Shown here: piece after piece, positions 1 through 9,074 of the stretch
How positions within the stretch are numbered: position 1 is the stretch's first letter
How the letters are laid out: every line of letters begins with the position of its first letter
Source of the DNA: Bacteroidales bacterium UBA5833
GTDB taxonomy: Bacteria; Bacteroidota; Bacteroidia; Bacteroidales; Lentimicrobiaceae
DNA length: 50,768 nt
Assembly (NCBI GenBank): GCA_002433025.1
Contig: DJGZ01000072.1
Location: 1 to 50,768 of the forward strand
Reading direction: 5' to 3'
Notes under the pieces: generated by a model
Databases searched by the model: none
What the model was told of the DNA's origin: nothing
Seen by the model: only the letters and a program-made list of their open reading frames with translations
Made by a program: the position numbers and the translations under genes

Positions 1-108
1 TCCACAACTTTTGTGCATGATCCGGGATTTTCAGATAGTCCTGATCCGTTATACTAACGGAATGGCTTCAAGACTGAATTCAATTCTATAACAGAATATA
101 TTCAAAAA

Positions 109-330
109 CATTGTTGTCCGGAAAAAACCTGATAATGAACTTAGAGATTCTTCGCTCCACGATGTTACGATCAACAAGACAATGCTTTAGGATTCAAAGG
201 AGGGGGCTTGGTGGCTGCGAAACCGCCACCAAGCCCCCTCCTTAAAAAACACACGCAAATTACAGTCTATCTGATCCCGTATTTTGCGGGAGAAGAATCT
301 CAAGCTTTTTCCCGGACAATAGTGATTCAC
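109..330. repeat. Dispersed hairpin repeat, copy 1 (MITE-like)
   Basis: A unit of about 220 bp that recurs at 49352-49561. The ends are imperfect inverted repeats: TTGTCCGG near 114-121 on the left and CCGGACAATAGTGATT at 312-327 on the right. The core is a 19-bp-arm hairpin (197-215 pairing with 225-243) around GGAGGGGGCTTGGTGG and its complement. GATTCTTCGCTCC lies inside the left arm. There is no ORF or transposase inside, so a non-autonomous MITE or REP-type element is the likeliest reading. The first 108 bases of the window show nothing I recognise. Confidence 0.8.
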
Positions 331-409
331 AAAAAATCCTTCACCAAAAACGACAAGGGATAATAACGTTGAAGGCCTTACAAGATTTTCAATTACCTGA
401 AGGTAATAT

Positions 410-2188
410 TTACATCCTGTCGGGTACGTCAATGCCGAGCAGCTTCATCCCGTTACGAATTACGCCGGCGGTCATCTGCGAAAGCGCCAGCCTGAGTTGC
501 CGGCTGCCGGGATCTTCCTCTTTCAGGATGGTAAATTCATGATAGAACTGATTATACTCCTTTGCCAAATCAAACATGTAACTGGCCACCACCGAAGGAC
601 TGAGTTCTGTACCTGCCTGTTGAACCGCCGCGGGGAACTGGCTCAGGAGTATAATCAGATCGGCCTCTTTCTGGTTAATGTTGGCATGACCGTCAAAAAC
701 AACCGGTAAAGCGGCCTTGCGAAGCACTGATCTGATCCTGGCATGGGTATATTGAATAAAAGGACCGGTATTCCCGTTGAAGTCAATACTTTCCCGGGGA
801 TTGAAGGTCATGTTTTTCCTGGGATCCACTTTAAGGATAAAGTATTTAAGTGCGCCAAGGCCCACCATACGGTATAGCGCTTCTGCCTCATCGCTTTCAA
901 AATCTTCTATTTTCCCGAGCTCCTCTGTCATTGCCCGCGCTGTGGCAATCATTTCATCCATGAGGTCATCGGCATCGACCACCGTTCCTTCGCGTGATTT
1001 CATTTTGCCTTCAGGCAGTTCAACCATTCCATAGGACAGATGGTAGATACCCTCAGCCCAGGGACGGCCAAGTTTTTTCAGAATTAGCTTCAGCACTTCA
1101 AAATGATAATTCTGCTCATTCCCGACCACATAAATCAGTTTATCGGCGTTATAATCATCCGCCCTGAGCTGGGCAGTTCCCAGATCCTGCGTCATATATA
1201 CCGAAGTACCGTCGCTGCGCAGCAGCAGTTTTTCATCAAGCCCCTCATTGTTCAGGTTGATCCATACCGATCCGTCATCTTTCCTGAACAGCACGCCTTT
1301 CTCCAGCCCTTCATCCACAATCTTCTTACCCAGCAGATAGGTCTGCGACTCATAGTAAATCCTGTCAAAATTTATCCCCAGTCTTTGATAGGTCACATCA
1401 AATCCATTGTACACCCAGCCGTTCATACGGTTCCACAAAGCCATGGTCTCCTCGTCGCGGGCTTCCCATTTAATAAGCATTTCCCTGGCCTGACGCATCA
1501 ATTGCGAATTACCGGCCGCCTCCTCTTCGGTAAGCCCGTCGGCCATCAGTTCCGACAGTTCGAGCTTATAATGCCGGTCAAAAAGCACATAGTAGTCGCC
1601 AACCAGTTTGTCACCTTTTTTTCCGGATGACTCCGGGGATTCTCCATTACCAAACAACTTCCAGGCAAGCATTGATTTACATATATGGATGCCGCGATCG
1701 TTTACCAGGTTCACTTTATAAACGGTCTGTCCGTTTGCCTTAAGTAATTCCGACACTGAGAAACCAAGCAGGTTATTCCTGATATGTCCGAGGTGAAGTG
1801 GTTTATTGGTATTGGGAGATGAAAATTCAACAACAACCGGATTTCCGGAAACGGGGGGCTGAATTCCAAAAGCCCCGTTATTATAATTGTTCTGCAGAAA
1901 ACCGAGCCAGTAACCAGCGCTGATCCGGATATTGAGATAGCCTTTTACCACGCCGAAACTAACCGCCTCAGGCATTGTTCGGAGTATTTCGTCACCCAGC
2001 ACAGCGGCTGTAGCTTCCGGTGATTTCCGGGAGATTCTGAGCAGGGGGAATACCACCAGTGAAAAGTCGCCCTGATGGCGAAAAGCCGGAGATGTACGCT
2101 GTACGGCAAGTTGTGAAGGATCAATTTCCACGTTAAACAGGGTAGAAACGGCAGTCAGGGCTTTTGCAGTCAATATTTTTTCAATCAT
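410..2188 (-). CDS. argS: Arginyl-tRNA synthetase
   Basis: Class I aminoacyl-tRNA synthetase of 592 aa, the usual length, that charges tRNA-Arg in the cytoplasm. The N-terminal additional domain covers about residues 1-115. The HIGH signature appears as HLGH at 132-135, and the KMSKS loop appears as KMKSREG at 395-401, a common ArgRS variant. The C-terminal DALR-type anticodon-binding helices begin near 440 with GNTGPFIQYTHAR. The ATG start is supported by a -7-like element on the minus strand 24 bases upstream (2212-2219). The gene stands alone and is transcribed away from the next gene. Its 3' end abuts the hairpin repeat region. No frameshift or missing motif was seen. Confidence 0.98.
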   Translation of the reverse strand: MIEKILTAKALTAVSTLFNVEIDPSQLAVQRTSPAFRHQGDFSLVVFPLLRISRKSPEATAAVLGDEILRTMPEAVSFGVVKGYLNIRISAGYWLGFLQNNYNNGAFGIQPPVSGNPVVVEFSSPNTNKPLHLGHIRNNLLGFSVSELLKANGQTVYKVNLVNDRGIHICKSMLAWKLFGNGESPESSGKKGDKLVGDYYVLFDRHYKLELSELMADGLTEEEAAGNSQLMRQAREMLIKWEARDEETMALWNRMNGWVYNGFDVTYQRLGINFDRIYYESQTYLLGKKIVDEGLEKGVLFRKDDGSVWINLNNEGLDEKLLLRSDGTSVYMTQDLGTAQLRADDYNADKLIYVVGNEQNYHFEVLKLILKKLGRPWAEGIYHLSYGMVELPEGKMKSREGTVVDADDLMDEMIATARAMTEELGKIEDFESDEAEALYRMVGLGALKYFILKVDPRKNMTFNPRESIDFNGNTGPFIQYTHARIRSVLRKAALPVVFDGHANINQKEADLIILLSQFPAAVQQAGTELSPSVVASYMFDLAKEYNQFYHEFTILKEEDPGSRQLRLALSQMTAGVIRNGMKLLGIDVPDRM

Positions 2189-2211
2189 AAAACCGGAGTA
2201 AAAAAGTGCAG

Positions 2212-2219
2212 CAAAATTA
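2212..2219 (-). promoter_or_regulatory. argS -7 element
   Basis: Read on the minus strand this is TAATTTTG, matching the Bacteroidota -7 consensus TAnnTTTG, 24 bases upstream of the argS ATG. No convincing -33 TTTG is seen at the expected distance. Confidence 0.5.
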
Positions 2220-2344
2220 AGTTTTTTTTCAACACCCCATTTTCGGGATTCAAAGCTCTGTTTATCATTTATTTATAGATGCAATGTCAAATTATCGAAT
2301 GTGAAATATCAGGATTATGAGGATAAAAATAATGTTACAACTTC

Positions 2345-2374
2345 TTTGCATTGAATCTTAAACAATTATATTTG
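2345..2374 (+). promoter_or_regulatory. Bacteroidota-type promoter for the 2506 GTPase gene
   Basis: TTTG at 2345-2348 and TATATTTG at 2367-2374 are separated by 18 bp, matching the sigma-ABfr pattern TTTG-N17-23-TAnnTTTG. The leader to the ATG is about 125 nt. The rest of the 2189-2505 spacer shows nothing recognisable. Confidence 0.6.
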
Positions 2375-2505
2375 CAGCGGTTTTTTTGCGGCAGGTTGCC
2401 GGTAAAGGTTCTTAAAGCAGGCGCCAGTCTGCCCGGGCCCGTAAAAGAGCTGAAATACGCTACAGAGCTGAATTTCACTCAATCACAATACAAAAACCAA
2501 TACCC

Positions 2506-3849
2506 ATGAAGAAAAATGTAATCATCATCGGAGCTGCCGGAAGGGACTTCCACAACTTCAACACTTACTTCCGCGGAAACGCGGACTACAACGTTGTAGC
2601 ATTTACCGCTGCCCAGATTCCTGATATTGACGGCCGCAAGTATCCCAAAGAACTTGCCGGCGAAGATCTTTACCCGGCCGGCATTCCCATTCATGCCGAA
2701 GAAGACCTCCCCAGGCTGATCAAAGAGCTGAAAGTGGACGACTGTGTCTTCTCATACAGTGACGTCCCTTACCCCAGAGTTATGAACATTAGCGCCGTTG
2801 TGAATGCAGCAGGCGCTAATTTTTTACTGCTCGGCCCCAGGGATACCATGGTGTCAAGCACCAAACCCGTAATAGCAGTGGGCGCTACCCGCACAGGCTG
2901 CGGAAAAAGCCAGACCAGCCGCCGCATCATCGAGATCCTGATGGAAAAAGGGTTAAAGGTGGTAGCAGTGCGTCATCCGATGCCTTACGGCGACCTGAAT
3001 GCACAGAAGGTTCAGCGTTTTGCCACTGTGGAAGACCTGAAAAAACACAAATGCACCATCGAGGAGATGGAAGAGTACGAACCGCACGTAGTCCGCGGCA
3101 ATGTGATTTATGCCGGCGTTGATTATGAGGCCATTCTTCGCGAAGCTGAGAAAGATCCCAGTGGTTGCGATGTTATCCTTTGGGATGGCGGAAACAATGA
3201 CTTCCCCTTCTACAAGCCCGACCTGATGATCGGTGTTGCCGACCCGCTCAGGCCTGGTGCTGAAGTAAGTTATTACCCGGGCGAAGTGGTTGCCCGCATG
3301 TCGGATGTCATCGTCATAAATAAAATTGACTCAGCCAGCCTCGAAAATATTAATGAAGTACGTGCCAATCTGGCAAAAGTTAACCCCGGCGCCATTATTG
3401 TTGACGGCGCTTCACCACTTACCGTTGACAAGCCCGAGCTTATCCGCGGCAAGAAAGTACTGGTAGTTGAAGATGGCCCAACCCTCACCCATGGCGAAAT
3501 GAAGATCGGTGCCGGTGTGGTTGCCGCACTGAAACACGGTGCAGGTGAGTTGGTTGATCCCCGCCCCTATACTGTCGGCAAGCTGAGCGAAACCTTCCGC
3601 ATTTACCCCAATATCGGAACCCTTCTTCCGGCAATGGGATACGGTGATGAGCAGGTTCGCGACCTTGAGAAAACCATAGAAAATACCCCCTGCGACGCAG
3701 TTGTGATCGCCACCCCGATCGACCTGAGCAGGATCGTGAAGATTAACAAGCCCAAAGTCAAGGTCGGCTATGACCTTCAGGAGATTGGCACCCCCAATCT
3801 GACCGGCATCCTCGACGAGTTTGTCAAAAAACATAATCTGGTAAAATAA
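2506..3849 (+). CDS. GTPase of the cyclic 2,3-diphosphoglycerate synthase-like family (COG2403)
   Basis: 447 aa. The N-terminus has a Rossmann-like segment (residues 4-12, VIIIGAAGR). A P-loop GATRTGCGKSQ lies at 126-136, followed by a conserved ILWDGGNNDFPF stretch and a VIVINKID guanine-specificity-like motif near 270. This order matches COG2403, often named cyclic 2,3-diphosphoglycerate synthase after the archaeal enzyme. Whether the bacterial members make that compound is not established, so the name is family-level only. A rho-independent terminator follows immediately, so it is probably transcribed separately from pyrB, which lies 111 bp downstream. Its place beside carbamoyl-phosphate-using genes may be meaningful but is inference. 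Confidence 0.85.
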   Translation: MKKNVIIIGAAGRDFHNFNTYFRGNADYNVVAFTAAQIPDIDGRKYPKELAGEDLYPAGIPIHAEEDLPRLIKELKVDDCVFSYSDVPYPRVMNISAVVNAAGANFLLLGPRDTMVSSTKPVIAVGATRTGCGKSQTSRRIIEILMEKGLKVVAVRHPMPYGDLNAQKVQRFATVEDLKKHKCTIEEMEEYEPHVVRGNVIYAGVDYEAILREAEKDPSGCDVILWDGGNNDFPFYKPDLMIGVADPLRPGAEVSYYPGEVVARMSDVIVINKIDSASLENINEVRANLAKVNPGAIIVDGASPLTVDKPELIRGKKVLVVEDGPTLTHGEMKIGAGVVAALKHGAGELVDPRPYTVGKLSETFRIYPNIGTLLPAMGYGDEQVRDLEKTIENTPCDAVVIATPIDLSRIVKINKPKVKVGYDLQEIGTPNLTGILDEFVKKHNLVK

Positions 3850-3854
3850 TTCTC

Positions 3855-3881
3855 AGCCCCGTTAATCGGGGCTTTTTTTTT
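3855..3881 (+). terminator. Rho-independent terminator after the GTPase gene
   Basis: Perfect 7-bp stem AGCCCCG/CGGGGCT with a 5-nt loop, followed by a run of nine T. It lies 5 bases after the stop codon. Confidence 0.92.
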
Positions 3882-3922
3882 ACCGTTTATCAACAAAACA
3901 CCTGTAGCAAAACAGTCTTAAT

Positions 3923-3930
3923 TATTTTTG
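3923..3930 (+). promoter_or_regulatory. pyrB -7 element
   Basis: TATTTTTG matches TAnnTTTG, 30 bases upstream of the pyrB ATG. The -33 element is not clear. Confidence 0.5.
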
Positions 3931-3960
3931 TAAACCGAAAACCAAAACCCGATCAGATAC

Positions 3961-4869
3961 ATGAAAAACCGGAGTCTCGTATCCATCACAGATTACACCA
4001 AAGAAGAATACATAAAGATTCTTAACCTGGCCGAAGAGTTTGAAAAAAATCCAACCCAGCGCATCCTTGAGGATTTCGTTGTGGCTACGCTGTTTTTCGA
4101 ACCTTCCACCCGCACCCGCCTGAGTTTCGAAAGCGCGGCATCCCGCCTCGGAGCCAAAGTAATCGGATTCTCTGATGCAACCAATTCAAGTGTTTCGAAA
4201 GGTGAATCACTCAAGGACACCATACTCACCGTCAGCAACTACAGCGACATCATCGTGATGCGGCATCCGCGCGAAGGAAGCGCCCGTTTTGCCAGCGAAG
4301 TATCCACCGTTCCCATTATCAATGCCGGAGACGGCGGCAATCAGCATCCTACCCAATGTCTTTTGGACCTCTACTCCATCAGGAAGACCCAGGGCAAACT
4401 CGACGGACTGAATGTTGCCTTTGTAGGAGACCTGAAATATGGCCGTACCGTGCACTCCAATGTTATGGCACTGTGCAATTTCAACACCACTTTCCACCTG
4501 GTGTCGCCGCTAGAACTCAAGCTGCCCAGTTACGTTAAGATGCACATCAAGGGAAACAACCTGAATTACCACCAGTACACCGACCTCTCAGAAGTAATGC
4601 CGGTCGCTGATATTATTTACATGACCCGGATTCAGAAAGAAAGGTTTTCGGACCCGATTGAATATGAAAAAGTAAAAAACGCATATATTCTGACGGCCAG
4701 CATGCTTTCCGGCTGTAAGGAAAACATGCGTGTACTCCATCCGCTGCCAAGAGTCAACGAAATTACAGAAGACGTGGATGTCACCAAACAAGCCTACTAT
4801 TTCCAGCAGGCGCTCAACGGGGTGTACGTTCGCCAGGCGCTGCTTGCTTCAATTCTCGGTGTTAAATAG
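3961..4869 (+). CDS. pyrB: Aspartate carbamoyltransferase catalytic subunit
   Basis: Condenses carbamoyl phosphate with aspartate, the committed step of pyrimidine synthesis. 302 aa, normal for the family. The carbamoyl-phosphate loop FFEPSTRTR is at 45-53, the 80s loop SVSKGES at 77-83, HPTQ at 129-132 and the aspartate-site HPLPR at 260-264. All signature residues are present. pyrI starts 26 bp downstream, so the two are almost certainly cotranscribed and form the allosteric ATCase holoenzyme. Confidence 0.98.
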   Translation: MKNRSLVSITDYTKEEYIKILNLAEEFEKNPTQRILEDFVVATLFFEPSTRTRLSFESAASRLGAKVIGFSDATNSSVSKGESLKDTILTVSNYSDIIVMRHPREGSARFASEVSTVPIINAGDGGNQHPTQCLLDLYSIRKTQGKLDGLNVAFVGDLKYGRTVHSNVMALCNFNTTFHLVSPLELKLPSYVKMHIKGNNLNYHQYTDLSEVMPVADIIYMTRIQKERFSDPIEYEKVKNAYILTASMLSGCKENMRVLHPLPRVNEITEDVDVTKQAYYFQQALNGVYVRQALLASILGVK

Positions 4870-4895
4870 GTGTATCAAAAGATAATATCAGAACA

Positions 4896-5363
4896 ATGGA
4901 AAACGAAAATATCAGAAAAGAGCTGGTTGTATCAGCCATAGAAAACGGATCGGTCATCGATCACATTCCCGCCAAAAGTGTTTTCAGGGTCGTGAAAATG
5001 CTGAACCTTGAAGATACTGATACGCAGGTGACGGTGGGGTTCAATCTCGAAAGCCGCAAGTACGGCAAAAAAGGGATTATCAAGGTCAGCAACAAATACT
5101 TCGAGGATGAGGAAGTAAACAAAATTGCCCTGGTAGCCCCAACAGCAACGTTGATTGTTATCAAAGATTACAAAGTGACCGAGAAGCGCAATGTTAAAAT
5201 TCCTGACGAAATCAGAAAAATTGTGAAATGCGTCAACCCGAACTGCATCACCAACCATCAGCAGGTCGCCACCCGTTTCACGGTAATCGACAAGGAAGAC
5301 CTTAAACTGCAATGCCATTACTGCGAAAAGATCACCGGTAAGAATAACATCGACATTTTATAA
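4896..5363 (+). CDS. pyrI: Aspartate carbamoyltransferase regulatory subunit
   Basis: 155 aa, standard length. The N-terminal half is the nucleotide-effector (CTP/ATP) domain. The C-terminal half carries the zinc site Cys112-x4-Cys117 and Cys140-x2-Cys143 that docks onto PyrB. Follows pyrB by 26 bp and ends just before a strong terminator, closing a pyrBI operon. Its presence predicts an allosteric c6r6-type enzyme. Confidence 0.97.
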   Translation: MENENIRKELVVSAIENGSVIDHIPAKSVFRVVKMLNLEDTDTQVTVGFNLESRKYGKKGIIKVSNKYFEDEEVNKIALVAPTATLIVIKDYKVTEKRNVKIPDEIRKIVKCVNPNCITNHQQVATRFTVIDKEDLKLQCHYCEKITGKNNIDIL

Positions 5364-5379
5364 TTTTCACAAAAACCGG

Positions 5380-5417
5380 ATCCGCTGCTCCGGAACCAGG
5401 GGCAGCGGATTTTGTTT
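5380..5417 (+). terminator. Rho-independent terminator after pyrBI
   Basis: Stem ATCCGCTGC / GCAGCGGAT (9 bp) at 5380-5388 and 5402-5410, followed by TTTTGTTT. Confidence 0.88.
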
Positions 5418-5433
5418 CAAAAATCAACAAATT

Positions 5434-6684
5434 ATGAATAAAGTATTGTTTATCAGTAGCATGGTCATTTTATCTCTGACCATATGCGCGGTGGCACAAA
5501 CTCCCCACAAAGGTGTTTTCAGAATCTATGAACCCGGGTATTACCAGAACACCATCCTGAAAGGTGTGGAAAACTATGAAAGCAGGAAGGAAGCGGCAAA
5601 ACCAAAACCAACTTTCAGGCTTGATCCGGCCGGGCTTCAGATTCCTGCTGATAAATCGCTTTATACAACAGCCTGGCATATTGAGCCGGTTTCGCAGGGG
5701 AACACCAATACCTGCTGGAGTTTTTCAGCCATTTCGATGCTGGAGTCGGAAATCTACCGCCTTACGCGCCAGGAGATTAAACTGTCTGAGATGTTCATTG
5801 CTTACCACGAGTATCTGGAAAGGGCAAGACTATTTGTTGAGACCCGTGGTGAGATTTATATCGGCGAAGGCTCTGAAATGAACGCGGTAATCAGGATAAT
5901 GAGCAAGGAAGGCATACTTCCGTGGTCGGCTTATTCCGGACTGAAACCAGGTCAGGAGTTTCATTCTCATGATAAAATGTTTGAAGAGATCAGGGCATAT
6001 CTGAACGGAGTTAAAACCGCGAATGCCTGGGATAAAGAAACAGTGGTTTCGACCGTAAAGAGCATACTGGATCATTACATCGGCACGCCGCCCGAAACGG
6101 TCACGGTAAACGGCAAAGCATACTCACCCCGGCAATACCTGAAAGAAGTGGTGCGTATCAGTCCTGCCGATTACGTTGATGTGCTGTCCATCATGCAGCA
6201 ACCTTACTGGCAGCAGGTGGAATTTGAAGTGCCCGACAACTGGTGGCATGACAAGAGTTATTACAATGTTCCGCTTGATGATTTCATAAAAGTGTTGAAA
6301 AAGGCCCTGAAACAAGGCTATACGGTTTCGCTGGCAGGCGATGTTTCCGAAGCGGGATTTATGGCCCGGGAAGCCAATGCAGCCATGGTGCCTGAATTTG
6401 ACATCCCTTCGGCTGCCATTGATGAGTATGCGCGGCAGTTCCGCTTCAGCAACGGCACCACCACCGATGACCACGGAATGCATGTTACCGGTTATTACGA
6501 ACAAGACGGCATTACCTGGTTTCTGCTGAAGGATTCGGGGGCCGGATCAAGAACCGGCGGACCGGAAATCAACCCCAATTTCGGCTACTACTTCTTTCAT
6601 GAAGACTATGTAAAACTCAAAATGATGACCTTCCTGGTTCACCGGGATGCAATAAAGGATTTACTGCCAAAATTCAGCAGGTAA
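5434..6684 (+). CDS. Secreted C1-family (bleomycin hydrolase-like) cysteine peptidase
   Basis: 416 aa with a cleavable-looking signal peptide (residues 1-21, ending AVAQ), so probably periplasmic or exported. The papain-fold motif QGNTNTCWSFSA gives oxyanion Gln88 and nucleophile Cys94. The catalytic His is His350 in DDHGMHVTGY. The usual NSWG asparagine is replaced: the aligned motif reads LKDSGAG with Asp367. The two large inserts between Cys and His fit the C1B (PepC/bleomycin hydrolase) subfamily rather than plain papains. An ATG follows the pyrBI terminator closely, and no clear promoter was found. Confidence 0.85.
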   Translation: MNKVLFISSMVILSLTICAVAQTPHKGVFRIYEPGYYQNTILKGVENYESRKEAAKPKPTFRLDPAGLQIPADKSLYTTAWHIEPVSQGNTNTCWSFSAISMLESEIYRLTRQEIKLSEMFIAYHEYLERARLFVETRGEIYIGEGSEMNAVIRIMSKEGILPWSAYSGLKPGQEFHSHDKMFEEIRAYLNGVKTANAWDKETVVSTVKSILDHYIGTPPETVTVNGKAYSPRQYLKEVVRISPADYVDVLSIMQQPYWQQVEFEVPDNWWHDKSYYNVPLDDFIKVLKKALKQGYTVSLAGDVSEAGFMAREANAAMVPEFDIPSAAIDEYARQFRFSNGTTTDDHGMHVTGYYEQDGITWFLLKDSGAGSRTGGPEINPNFGYYFFHEDYVKLKMMTFLVHRDAIKDLLPKFSR

Positions 6685-6733
6685 ATGCTGTTCGGGAAAT
6701 ACTTATATTTCAGGTTTACAAAAGGCATCAACC

Positions 6734-7378
6734 TTGCCCTCTCATATCAGAAAACTAATCAGCGAAGGGGAGCATCAGCAACTCGACTTCAAATTCGGGA
6801 TTACCGACTCGAAGAAGATAGCGCGCTCCCTGGCAGCCTTCGCCAATACCGACGGTGGCCGTCTGCTGCTGGGGGTAAAGGACAATGGCGCCATTGCCGG
6901 CGTAAGATCGGATGAGGAATTTTATATGGTGGAGGCCGGCGCCAGCCTGTATTGCCGCCCTGAGGTTCATTTTGAAATGAAAGAGTGGGAAGAAAACGGA
7001 AAAACCGTGCTTGAGATCATTATTCCCAAAAGCAGCAAAGCCCCTCATTCGGCACCCGACAAAGACGGAATTTACCGTGTTTATGTGCGGGTAGGCGACC
7101 AGAATTATCCGGCAAACGGCGTTCTGAAAAAAGTGTGGAAAAAACAGAAAGATCCCAAAGGGGTGTACATCGAATACGGGGTAACCGAGCGTACCCTGCT
7201 CGCGTACCTGGAGGTTCACCAGAAAATAACCCTCTCGGCTTTCCGCCGGATTTCAGGATATTCACTGCCCCGTTGCGAACACATCCTCGCAGATTTTATC
7301 CTGTTGAATATCATTAAAATGAACTATTCAGATTCAGGGGTATTTTACACCCTGAATCCGGATTTCAGGCTTGAATGA
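6734..7378 (+). CDS. AlbA_2 (Schlafen-type) domain protein
   Basis: 214 aa. The N-terminal half matches the AlbA_2/Schlafen DNA-binding-type domain: GEHQQLDFKF at about 12-21, then AFANTDGGRLLLGVKDNG, and later a DGIYRVYVRVGD strand. The C-terminal part (about 145-214) resembles a small winged-helix module. The chosen start is a TTG placing the conserved IRKLISEGEHQQ at the N-terminus; no ATG exists in frame near it. It follows the peptidase gene by about 50 bp and may be cotranscribed. In this family the domain occurs in regulators and defence or RNA-cleaving proteins, so the role here is unknown. Confidence 0.78.
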   Translation: MPSHIRKLISEGEHQQLDFKFGITDSKKIARSLAAFANTDGGRLLLGVKDNGAIAGVRSDEEFYMVEAGASLYCRPEVHFEMKEWEENGKTVLEIIIPKSSKAPHSAPDKDGIYRVYVRVGDQNYPANGVLKKVWKKQKDPKGVYIEYGVTERTLLAYLEVHQKITLSAFRRISGYSLPRCEHILADFILLNIIKMNYSDSGVFYTLNPDFRLE

Positions 7379-7448
7379 CCTTTGCGGACAAACCATCAAC
7401 CTAAAATAATTACCGTTATCTTTATCCATCTTAAAATTCTTGATCCAA

Positions 7449-9074
7449 ATGAATATACTGATAATTGTACTCATCATCCTCGTTGCAGCAAATCTGCTGG
7501 TAACCATTTTGCTCAGACAGAACAAATCCGGCATGGCCGAACTACCCTATAAAGTAGACACATTAAACACAAATCTCAGCCGGCTGGAGGGAAATCTGAG
7601 GGATGACTTCAGAACCAACCGTGAGGAGAGCGCTGCATCAGCCCGCGATAACCGCAGCGAGATGAGCAGTTCGCTGAACAGCTTCAAATCTGAGATGACG
7701 GAAAACCTGAGGCTCATCACCGAACAAAACCAGAAGGCACTTGAAATGATTGTGCGCACCCTGGATGAAAAAATCGGCAGCCTGATTATAAAAGTGGACG
7801 ACAACAACAAGACCAACCGCGAAACGCTCGTTAGCAGTCTGAAAGACTTTACCCTTGAGCAGCGCGGCAAATTCGACGAGTTGAAAGGCGAGCAAAAGGA
7901 GCTGACCGCAAAAACAGTGGAACAACTGGAAAAAATCACCGCGAAAGTTGAAGAAAAGCTGAACGCGATCGGTCAGCAATCGCAGTCTGAAGCAAAGCAG
8001 ATGCGTGAAGCCGTGGAGAAGGTAATTAAGGATTTTCAGGCTTCTTTTGACAAGAATGTTGAATCGTTCAACAGCCTGCAGCGCGAAAAATTCGGGCAAT
8101 TGGAGGAAAAACAGCAGAAACTGGTTGAAGGCACGGAAAAGAAACTTGAAGAAATGCGGATTACCGTTGACGAGAAGCTGCAGAAAACATTGAGCGAAAG
8201 GCTTGGCCAATCTTTTGAGCTGGTGGGTAAACAGCTGGAGAGTGTGCAGAAAGGTTTGGGTGAGATGCAAACGCTTGCACAGGATGTAGGCGGCCTCAAG
8301 CGCGTGCTCAGCAATGTAAAAATGCGCGGCGGGTTCGGCGAAGTACAGCTGGCCATGCTGCTGGAGCAGGTGTTGGCACCGGAGCAATACGAAGCCAATG
8401 TCAGGACAAAGAAGAGCAGCAGTGATGTGGTGGAGTTTGCCATCAAGCTGCCGGGCAAAGATGATATCACCGGGCAGGTATGGCTGCCGGTTGATGCCAA
8501 ATTCCCGCGCGACGCTTATGAGCAACTGCAAAATGCCTATGAAAACGGCGATGTTCTGCACGTAGAAACCGCTCAGAAAATGCTGGAAGCTACCATTAAG
8601 AAAATGGCAAAAGACATCAGCGAAAAGTACATCGATCCACCTGCCACTACTGATTTTGCCATAATGTTTCTGCCTTTCGAAGGCATTTATGCCGAGGTTG
8701 TAAGAAAAGCAAGTCTGCTCGAAGAACTTCAGCGCTCGTATAAAGTAATTGTGACCGGGCCCACCACCCTGGCTGCCATCCTCAACAGCCTGCAGATGGG
8801 CTTCAGGACCCTGGCCATTCAGAAACGCAGTTCAGAAGTATGGAAAATCCTTGGCGCCGTCAAGAAAGAATTTGAAAATTTTGGCGGAATGCTCGAAAAA
8901 GCGCAGAAAAACATCCAGACTGCCAGCAACCAGATTGATGAAGTAATGGGCAAGCGTACCCGTGCCATTCAGCGAAAACTGAAAGGCGTGGAAGTACTTG
9001 GCGAAGCTGAAGCACAACTGTTTCTGCCGGATATGCCAGATACTGATAACGGTGATGATGATACCGAAAGCTAG
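7449..9074 (+). CDS. rmuC: RmuC-family DNA recombination protein
   Basis: 541 aa from the ATG at 7449; a TTG three codons earlier is less likely. One N-terminal transmembrane helix (residues 1-20) is followed by a long coiled coil rich in E, K and Q to about residue 275. The conserved RmuC core begins with LSNVKMRGGFGEVQL and contains LPVDAKFPRDAY, IMFLPFEGIYAEV and VTGPTTLAAILNSLQMGF. RmuC proteins carry a restriction-endonuclease-like fold and limit DNA inversions at inverted repeats in E. coli, which is of interest in a repeat-rich window. Ends in an acidic tail. Confidence 0.95.
   Translation: MNILIIVLIILVAANLLVTILLRQNKSGMAELPYKVDTLNTNLSRLEGNLRDDFRTNREESAASARDNRSEMSSSLNSFKSEMTENLRLITEQNQKALEMIVRTLDEKIGSLIIKVDDNNKTNRETLVSSLKDFTLEQRGKFDELKGEQKELTAKTVEQLEKITAKVEEKLNAIGQQSQSEAKQMREAVEKVIKDFQASFDKNVESFNSLQREKFGQLEEKQQKLVEGTEKKLEEMRITVDEKLQKTLSERLGQSFELVGKQLESVQKGLGEMQTLAQDVGGLKRVLSNVKMRGGFGEVQLAMLLEQVLAPEQYEANVRTKKSSSDVVEFAIKLPGKDDITGQVWLPVDAKFPRDAYEQLQNAYENGDVLHVETAQKMLEATIKKMAKDISEKYIDPPATTDFAIMFLPFEGIYAEVVRKASLLEELQRSYKVIVTGPTTLAAILNSLQMGFRTLAIQKRSSEVWKILGAVKKEFENFGGMLEKAQKNIQTASNQIDEVMGKRTRAIQRKLKGVEVLGEAEAQLFLPDMPDTDNGDDDTES

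Noticed and set aside
497..1630. Plus-strand frames of 70-175 codons inside argS
   Set aside because: They lie antisense to a complete argS with all motifs, and none has a recognisable family.
7638..8561. Minus-strand 307-codon frame inside rmuC
   Set aside because: Antisense shadow of the coiled-coil region; composition reflects complement of E/K/Q codons.
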